From Gammaproteobacteria bacterium (GTDB taxonomy: Bacteria; Pseudomonadota; Gammaproteobacteria; Xanthomonadales; Xanthomonadaceae), in assembly GCA_025360985.1 (NCBI GenBank), contig JANYBA010000152.1, positions 1 through 5,724 on the forward strand: 5,724 bases of DNA, written 5' to 3'. The translations under genes and the position numbers were made by a program. Shown piece by piece: positions 1 to 5,724 of the stretch. Numbering within the stretch: the stretch's first letter is position 1; each line of letters opens with the position of its first letter. Below the pieces are notes generated by a model, which did no database searches, was not told the origin of the DNA, and worked only from the letters and a program-made list of their open reading frames with translations.

Positions 1-1292
<1,292 letters not shown>

Positions 1293-1318
1293 GCGTTGAA
1301 CCCGAACGGAACCACCCG

Positions 1319-2185
1319 ATGACCGACGCCAGCCACGTATTCGACGCCAGCCTCGCCAATTTCGAGCAGGACGTCCTGAAAGCTTCCCTGCAGGCGCCGG
1401 TGCTGATCGACTTCTGGGCCACTTGGTGCGGCCCCTGCAAGTCGCTCGGTCCGATCCTGGAAAAGCTCGCGGCGGAATTCAACGGCGCCTTCCGGCTGGC
1501 CAAGGTCGACGTCGACCAGGAACAGCAGCTGGCGGGCTATTTCCAGATCAAGTCCATTCCGACGGTCATGCTGGTCAAGGGCGGGGAGATCGTCGATGGC
1601 TTCCCGGGCGCCGTTCCCGAGGGGCAATTGCGGGAATTCCTGCGCCACCACGGCATCGAACCCAAGCCCGCGGCGGAGGCCCCGTCGGCCGCTGAGACCG
1701 AATCGGCGCCGGCCGATCCGCACCAGGAAGTCATCCGCCTGCGCCACGCCGTCCAGGCCGAGCCGGAGCAGGACGCGCTGAAGCTGGAGCTCGCCTTGGC
1801 TTTGCTGGCCACGGGCGCCAGCGCGGAAGCCGAGCAGATCCTGGACGCCCTGCCGGCGAATCTGGCGACCGACGACCGCGCGATCCGGGCCCGTGCGCGC
1901 CTCGGATTCGCCGCCGTGCTCAGGGACGCGCCCCCGCGCCAGCCCCTGCTCGCGGCGATCGCCGCCGATCCCGGCGACCTGCGCGCCCGGCATCTGCTCG
2001 GCGTGCGCCTGATCCTTGAAGGCGAGGCCCGCGACGGCATGGAGCAGTTCCTGGCGATGCTCCGCCAGGACCGGAAATTCGATGACGGCCTTGCGCGCAA
2101 GGCGCTGATCGAGGCGTTTCGGATCGTCGATGACGCCGACCTGGTGGGCGAGTACCGGCGCAAGATGGCGTCCCTGCTGTTCTGA
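1319..2185 (+). CDS. ybbN: Thioredoxin-TPR protein (YbbN/CnoX family co-chaperone)
   Basis: This is a 288-residue cytoplasmic protein with no signal peptide, close to the length of E. coli YbbN/CnoX (about 284). Residues 1-112 form a thioredoxin fold: FWATWCGPCK at 32-41 with active-site cysteines 37 and 40, VDVDQE at 63-68, and the cis-proline loop SIPT with P81. A charged Ala/Pro/Glu linker (about 115-135) leads into an alpha-helical C-terminal half (about 135-288) with TPR-like helices rich in Ala, Leu and Arg. E. coli CnoX, which has SQHC instead of CGPC, protects substrates under oxidative chlorine stress and passes them to GroEL or DnaK. The CGPC here matches versions from other bacteria that keep oxidoreductase activity, so this protein may both reduce and hold client proteins. 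ATG 1319 is chosen because it yields the full thioredoxin N-terminus; no clear Shine-Dalgarno precedes it. It diverges from leuS and is followed 51 bp later by the kinase gene. Confidence 0.93.
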   Translation: MTDASHVFDASLANFEQDVLKASLQAPVLIDFWATWCGPCKSLGPILEKLAAEFNGAFRLAKVDVDQEQQLAGYFQIKSIPTVMLVKGGEIVDGFPGAVPEGQLREFLRHHGIEPKPAAEAPSAAETESAPADPHQEVIRLRHAVQAEPEQDALKLELALALLATGASAEAEQILDALPANLATDDRAIRARARLGFAAVLRDAPPRQPLLAAIAADPGDLRARHLLGVRLILEGEARDGMEQFLAMLRQDRKFDDGLARKALIEAFRIVDDADLVGEYRRKMASLLF

Positions 2186-2207
2186 ACCCCCAAGGCTGGC
2201 ATATGCT
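2180..2207 (+). promoter_or_regulatory. Weak candidate promoter before the kinase gene
   Basis: TATGCT at 2202-2207 matches 4 of 6 bases of the -10 consensus and lies inside the palindrome GCATATGC (2199-2206). TTCTGA at 2180-2185, 16 bases upstream, is a poor -35. If real, it would give the kinase a separate transcript with a leader of about 23 bases. The short gap also allows co-transcription with the thioredoxin gene. Confidence 0.2.
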
Positions 2208-2236
2208 GGCCGTCCGGTTTCCCGTCCGCCTGGCCC

Positions 2237-4645
2237 ATGCAAAAGGAAGAGCTTTCCCAGGAAGAACTCTCGGCCCTGCTCGGCAGCTACATGCCCGAGA
2301 TCCAGGGCTACCGGGTCTTGCGCCAGATCGGCAAGGGCGGGATGTCCTACGTTTACCTGGGCGTGCAGGTCTCGCTCGACCGCCAGGTCGCGATCAAGGT
2401 CATGTCGCCGACGGCGCTGGCCGATGAAAAAAGCAAGCAGCGCTTCGAGCAGGAGGCGCGCACCATCGCCAAGCTCGAGCACCCGTGCATCGTCGGCATC
2501 CACGAGGTCGGACGCACGCCCCAGGGCCTGATGTACTACGTGATGCCCTATCTTGCGAAGGGCCACCTGGGCCAGCGCGACTTCAGCCAGGAGGAAGAAC
2601 GCGCGGTCGACGTGCTGCGTTCCCTGCTGTCGGCGCTGGAGTATGCGCACACGCGCGGGATCGTCCATCGCGACGTCAAGGCCGAGAACGTCCTGTTCGA
2701 CAACGCCGACCGGCCCTTGCTCACCGACTTCGGCATCGCCCTGACCCGCAAGGACAGCACGCGCATCACCACCGCCGGCCTGGCCATCGGCAGCGGCGGT
2801 TACATGGCGCCGGAACAGGCGCGCGGCGAGCCCGTGGATGGCCGCGCCGATCTCTACAGCGTCGGCGTGCTCACCTACGAGATCCTGAGCGGCAAGCTGC
2901 CGTTCGAGTCCTCCGATCCGCTCGGCCTGGCCCTGATGCATGCCCAGGACCCGATTCCGCGCCTGTCGGCGGCGCACGGGCACTGGCAGGCATTCATCGA
3001 CCGGGCCATGGCCAAATCGCCGGAAAACCGTTTCCGCAATGCCCAGCAGATGCTGGTGGCGCTCAACCAGATCGTCGGTGGCGCCCGCCAGGCGACCACG
3101 GCCCCGGTCGCGCCTTCCGTTTCCGCGCCAGTTCGGGCCGCCGCGAAACCGGCGCCGGCACCGGCCCCCGCCGCGCCAAAAGCGGCGCCGCGGACGGCCC
3201 GCAAGATATCGCCGCAGTTCGCCGCCCTCGTCCTGTCCAGCAGCGTCTTGCTGGTGGCCCTGGTCCTGCTCTGGATGCGCTCGGGCTCCAAGCCGGAAAC
3301 CGCGAACCAGGAATTCTTCACGCCCTCGGCGCAGCCGGCGATGGCGCAACCGGTTGCCGCGCCCGTGCCCACGCCCACGCCGGCACCCCCGACCGAAGCC
3401 GCGGCACCCGACGGCGCGCTCGCGCAGCCGCCCGCCGTCGACGCGGCCGAGGCCGTCGTCGAGCCACCACCACTGGTGGAAGCGGCGGCGGTCCCTGCGG
3501 ATACCGGTGCCGGCGACCTGCCCTGGGCCAAGCTCGCGGCCGATGTCACCGTGGTCCGCCTCGACTACGACCCCAACGTCCCCGGCGCGCGGCAACTGAT
3601 CGCAGCGCGGCGGCAACTGGACAAGAAGCAGTTGGCGGCACCCCCCGGCGACAACGCCATCGATTCGCTGATGGCCGCCAAGCGCCTGTCGGCTGATCCC
3701 CTGGCGCTGGCCAAGCTCGACACCGAGGCGATTACCACCATCGGCAAGTTCCTCGTGGAAGGAATCAAGACCAGTCGCGACGACATCGTGCGGACAACCT
3801 ATCTGCGTACCCAGCAATTCACCCACGACAGCGGCCAGGCCAATGCGCCGGGCTGGAAAGTCGCGCGTGCCGCCCTGGTCGCGCCGCTGGTCGCGCGGCT
3901 GGAGGCGGCGACCCAGCACCAGGATCGTGCAGCCATCGACAAGGCCAAGGCCCTGGCGCAATCCCTGGAAGTCGCGCCCACGCTCCTGGAACCGGCCTGG
4001 TCGGCCGCGGTGGTGGTGGAGAAACCGGTTCCGGTCGTCCGCAATACCGGACCGGCCATGGTCACCATCCAGCCCGGGCTGGCGGTGATGCGCAACAAGG
4101 TCACGCGCGCCGAATACGCGCAGTTCACCAATGCCACGCAACGACCGGTGACCCGCTGCCGCAACCGCCTGGCGCCGATCACGATCAAAAAGCGCCTGTG
4201 GACCGATCCGGGATTCGTGCAGACCGATTCCCACCCGGTGGTGTGCATCAGCCACGACGACGCCGCGGCCTATGCGCAATGGCTGGGCCAGCGCACCGGG
4301 AATACTTATCGCTTGCCGACGCTTGCCGAGTGGCAGTTGATGGCCGGCTATCGCGGCAACGCCGACCCCTGCCAGGACGGAAGACTGGATTGCACCGAGG
4401 TCGACGGAACGGTTCCCGCGAGCCAGGGGCCGGCCAGCCCGATGGGTCTGAACGGAGTCCACGGCAACACCCGCGAGTGGCTCGAGGACTGCGCCGGTGG
4501 CTGCAACCGCCGGCAGGTCGCCGGCCTGGGCTGGCGCGACAAGGCCGCGCGCGCCGACGCGGTTCGCGCCAGCGGTTTCGATGCCCATGTCGGTTTCGAC
4601 GACATCGGTTTCCGGCTGGTTCGCGCCGACGGCGGCAAGCCCTGA
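2237..4645 (+). CDS. Membrane Ser/Thr protein kinase with extracytoplasmic FGE/SUMF1-like domain
   Basis: This 802-residue protein reads as a receptor-type Hanks kinase. The cytoplasmic kinase (about 25-280) has the glycine loop IGKGGMSYVY (31-40), ATP lysine K54 in VAIK, helix-C E73, HRDVKAEN (144-151) with catalytic D146, DFG (164-166), APE (191-193) and D205 of helix F, so it should be active. T178 and T179 in the activation loop are plausible autophosphorylation sites. A Pro/Ala-rich linker leads to one membrane span (about 329-347), preceded by basic residues that put the C-terminus in the periplasm. After a second Pro/Ala-rich stalk (about 362-427), a helical TPR-like stretch (about 430-590) contains PPGDNAIDS (469-477). 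Residues 604-796 resemble FGE-sulfatase/SUMF1 domains: VTRAEYAQF (622-630), HPVVCISHDDAAAYAQWL (666-683), YRLPTLAEWQ (691-700), GVHGNTREW (740-748) and IGFRLV (790-795). Cysteines 641, 670, 712, 719, 752 and 756 could form disulfides. It lies 51 bp after the thioredoxin-TPR gene. Ligand and substrates are unknown. Confidence 0.93.
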   Translation: MQKEELSQEELSALLGSYMPEIQGYRVLRQIGKGGMSYVYLGVQVSLDRQVAIKVMSPTALADEKSKQRFEQEARTIAKLEHPCIVGIHEVGRTPQGLMYYVMPYLAKGHLGQRDFSQEEERAVDVLRSLLSALEYAHTRGIVHRDVKAENVLFDNADRPLLTDFGIALTRKDSTRITTAGLAIGSGGYMAPEQARGEPVDGRADLYSVGVLTYEILSGKLPFESSDPLGLALMHAQDPIPRLSAAHGHWQAFIDRAMAKSPENRFRNAQQMLVALNQIVGGARQATTAPVAPSVSAPVRAAAKPAPAPAPAAPKAAPRTARKISPQFAALVLSSSVLLVALVLLWMRSGSKPETANQEFFTPSAQPAMAQPVAAPVPTPTPAPPTEAAAPDGALAQPPAVDAAEAVVEPPPLVEAAAVPADTGAGDLPWAKLAADVTVVRLDYDPNVPGARQLIAARRQLDKKQLAAPPGDNAIDSLMAAKRLSADPLALAKLDTEAITTIGKFLVEGIKTSRDDIVRTTYLRTQQFTHDSGQANAPGWKVARAALVAPLVARLEAATQHQDRAAIDKAKALAQSLEVAPTLLEPAWSAAVVVEKPVPVVRNTGPAMVTIQPGLAVMRNKVTRAEYAQFTNATQRPVTRCRNRLAPITIKKRLWTDPGFVQTDSHPVVCISHDDAAAYAQWLGQRTGNTYRLPTLAEWQLMAGYRGNADPCQDGRLDCTEVDGTVPASQGPASPMGLNGVHGNTREWLEDCAGGCNRRQVAGLGWRDKAARADAVRASGFDAHVGFDDIGFRLVRADGGKP

Positions 4646-4669
4646 CCACTCGATGGCGCGCCGTCCGGC

Positions 4670-4675
4670 TAGAAT
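4670..4675 (+). promoter_or_regulatory. TAGAAT -10 element, probably giving a leaderless DUF502 transcript
   Basis: TAGAAT matches 5 of 6 bases of the -10 consensus and ends 6 bases before the ATG at 4682. Normal spacing from -10 to the start site would put transcription initiation at or within a base or two of the start codon. No convincing -35 lies 16-18 bases upstream. There is no Shine-Dalgarno, as expected for a leaderless message. Confidence 0.5.
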
Positions 4676-4681
4676 GCCCGC

Positions 4682-5332
4682 ATGGGCAAATTGCAGACGT
4701 ATTTTCTTTCCGGCTTGCTGACGCTGCTGCCGATCTGGCTGGTCTGGATCGTGTTCAAGTTCGTCTTCGTGCTGTTGTCCGACCTCAGCAAGCCGGTCAT
4801 CGGCCCGCTGACTTCCGAACTTGCCGCCGGCGATCCGGCCATGCTCGGCTGGTTGTCCGATCCCTGGGTGCAAACGGCGATCGCCCTGTTCGCCACCCTG
4901 GTGTTCATCGTCGCGATCGGCGCCATGGGACCGCGCGTCCTGGGGCAGCGCCTGTTGATGGGATTCGAGGCGCTGATCGCGCGCATTCCGCTGGCCAAGT
5001 CGGTCTACGGCAGCGCCCGGCAACTGCTGGACATGCTGCAGACCAAGCCGGGCAGCTCGCAGCGTGTCGTCTTGCTCGACTTCCCGCACGCCGGCATCAA
5101 GGCGATCGGCTTCGTGACGCGTTCCTTCCACGACGAAGCGACCGGGCGGGAGCTGGCGGCCGTGTACGTGCCGACCACGCCCAACCCCACCGGCGGTTAC
5201 CTCGAACTGGTGCCGGTGGAACTGCTGACGCCGACCGATTGGTCGGTGGACCAGGCCATGACCTTCATACTTTCGGGCGGCGCGGTCAGCCCGAACGAGC
5301 GCATTCCCTTCCAACGTCAGGACGGCCCATGA
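4682..5332 (+). CDS. DUF502 family inner-membrane protein
   Basis: This is a 216-residue protein of the DUF502 family (COG2928), related to the plant LIKE-COV proteins; its biochemical role is not established. Two hydrophobic segments are visible, about 8-32 (with the LLPIWLVW core) and about 62-83, so it is an integral inner-membrane protein with a soluble C-terminal half. Family hallmarks are RIPLAKSVYGSARQL (101-115), VVLLDFP followed by GIKAIGFVT (129-146), VPTTPNPTGG (163-172) and the late ILSGGAVSP (196-204). The length is typical for bacterial members. The ATG at 4682 gives the expected short N-terminus before the first span, and a TAGAAT box just upstream suggests a leaderless transcript. 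Its TGA overlaps the ATG of the next gene (ATGA, 5329-5332), which implies translational coupling with the queuosine-precursor transporter. The 36-bp gap after the kinase has no terminator that I can see, so read-through from upstream is also possible. Confidence 0.92.
   Translation: MGKLQTYFLSGLLTLLPIWLVWIVFKFVFVLLSDLSKPVIGPLTSELAAGDPAMLGWLSDPWVQTAIALFATLVFIVAIGAMGPRVLGQRLLMGFEALIARIPLAKSVYGSARQLLDMLQTKPGSSQRVVLLDFPHAGIKAIGFVTRSFHDEATGRELAAVYVPTTPNPTGGYLELVPVELLTPTDWSVDQAMTFILSGGAVSPNERIPFQRQDGP
5319..5322 (+). promoter_or_regulatory. Shine-Dalgarno AGGA for the YhhQ-type transporter gene
   Basis: AGGA ends 6 bases before the ATG at 5329, good spacing for ribosome binding, and supports that start. 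It is the only plausible Shine-Dalgarno sequence among the five gene starts in this window, and it lies inside the end of the DUF502 coding region. Confidence 0.6.
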
Positions 5333-5724
5333 TCGGCGATACCCGCTCGCAGAAACTGTTCATCGTGCTGGCCGCGTTCTTCTGCGTGAACGCCGTGCTC
5401 GCCGAGTTCATCGGCGTCAAGATCTTCGCGCTCGAGGACACGCTCGGGCTCGCGCCATGGCAGTGGAACCTGTTCGGCCAGAGCGGCTCGCTGAACTTCA
5501 CCGCCGGCACCTTGTTGTGGCCGATCGTGTTCATCATGACCGACACCATCAACGAGTATTACGGCCAGCGCGGCGTGCGCTTCATCAGCTGGCTGGCGGT
5601 GGGCTTGATCCTGTACGGGTTCGCCTTCGCCTTCATCGCCATCCACCTCGCGCCGGCGGCGTGGTGGGTGGGCGTGGCGCAGAACCAGGGCGTTCCCGAC
5701 TACCAGGCGGCGTTCGCGGCGGTA
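5329..5724 (+). CDS. yhhQ: Queuosine precursor transporter (YhhQ/VUT family, DUF165), N-terminal part
   Basis: There are 132 codons from the ATG at 5329 to the right edge with no stop, so the 3' end is missing; complete members are typically a little over 200 residues. Family features are CVNAVLAEFIGVKIF (19-33), NFTAGTLLWPIVFIMTD (56-72) and INEYYGQRGVRF (74-85). Hydrophobic segments lie at about 10-33, 56-72 and 85-107, as expected for a polytopic inner-membrane transporter. The E. coli member (YhhQ) imports the preQ0/preQ1 precursors of the tRNA wobble base queuosine; the same substrate here is inferred from the family. Between the first two spans is an inserted loop (about 34-55, with WQWNLFGQSG) longer than in the compact E. 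coli form, by my recollection. The start overlaps the DUF502 stop by four bases and has an AGGA Shine-Dalgarno, so the two genes are very likely co-translated. Confidence 0.9.
   Translation, partial: MIGDTRSQKLFIVLAAFFCVNAVLAEFIGVKIFALEDTLGLAPWQWNLFGQSGSLNFTAGTLLWPIVFIMTDTINEYYGQRGVRFISWLAVGLILYGFAFAFIAIHLAPAAWWVGVAQNQGVPDYQAAFAAV

Noticed and set aside
1504..1517. Perfect 14-bp palindrome GGTCGACGTCGACC
   Set aside because: It lies inside the thioredoxin domain and comes from the repeated GTC GAC codons of the conserved VDVD stretch, so no operator function need be assumed.
3462..3482. Hairpin CCACCA-CCAC-TGGTGG within the kinase gene
   Set aside because: It lies inside the low-complexity Pro-rich linker coding sequence and is explained by Pro and Val codons; no terminator-like T-run follows.
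2875..3549. Antisense open frame rich in Ala, Gly, Ser and Thr across the kinase linker
   Set aside because: It is the reverse complement of the Pro/Ala-rich linker and membrane span, and its composition simply mirrors that low-complexity region.
4046..4645. FGE/C-type-lectin-fold C-terminus as a target of a diversity-generating retroelement
   Set aside because: Such folds are common retroelement targets, but no reverse transcriptase, template repeat or near-duplicate of this 3' end occurs in the window.

Overview
The window is GC-rich, with strong G/C preference at third codon positions. It looks like ordinary chromosomal DNA of a gammaproteobacterium, most probably of the Xanthomonadaceae/Rhodanobacteraceae group (Lysobacterales). 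That placement is inference from the leucyl-tRNA synthetase type, the base composition, the near-absence of Shine-Dalgarno sequences and a TAGAAT-type -10 element; no marker proves it. I see no mobile element, CRISPR array, tRNA, rRNA or prophage signature.

Layout: the left 1.17 kb is the 5' part of leuS, read leftward and cut by the window edge. A 147-bp divergent intergenic region follows, holding a perfect 11-bp tandem repeat, a short perfect hairpin and possible leuS-leader pairing. Four genes then run rightward. They are a thioredoxin-TPR protein of the YbbN/CnoX type (1319-2185), a membrane Ser/Thr kinase with an extracytoplasmic formylglycine-generating-enzyme-like (SUMF1/EgtB/PvdO-type) domain (2237-4645), a DUF502 inner-membrane protein (4682-5332), and the start of a YhhQ/VUT-family queuosine-precursor transporter (5329 to the edge). 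Gaps are 51 bp, 36 bp and a 4-bp ATGA overlap.

How the genes may work together: leuS, the chaperone-like thioredoxin and the queuosine precursor transporter are housekeeping or tRNA/protein-quality functions. DUF502 and YhhQ are translationally coupled by the overlap. The most distinctive object is the kinase. It has an apparently complete catalytic core, a single membrane span, a Pro/Ala-rich stalk, a helical TPR-like segment and a cysteine-containing FGE-like domain that seems to lack the usual catalytic cysteine arrangement. This is the layout of a receptor kinase. Its close co-directional placement after a CGPC thioredoxin-TPR gene is suggestive of a redox or proteostasis link, but it is only one instance and is not evidence of a new system. 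The 36-bp gap before DUF502 carries a TAGAAT box placed so that transcription would begin at or next to the ATG, suggesting a leaderless mRNA.
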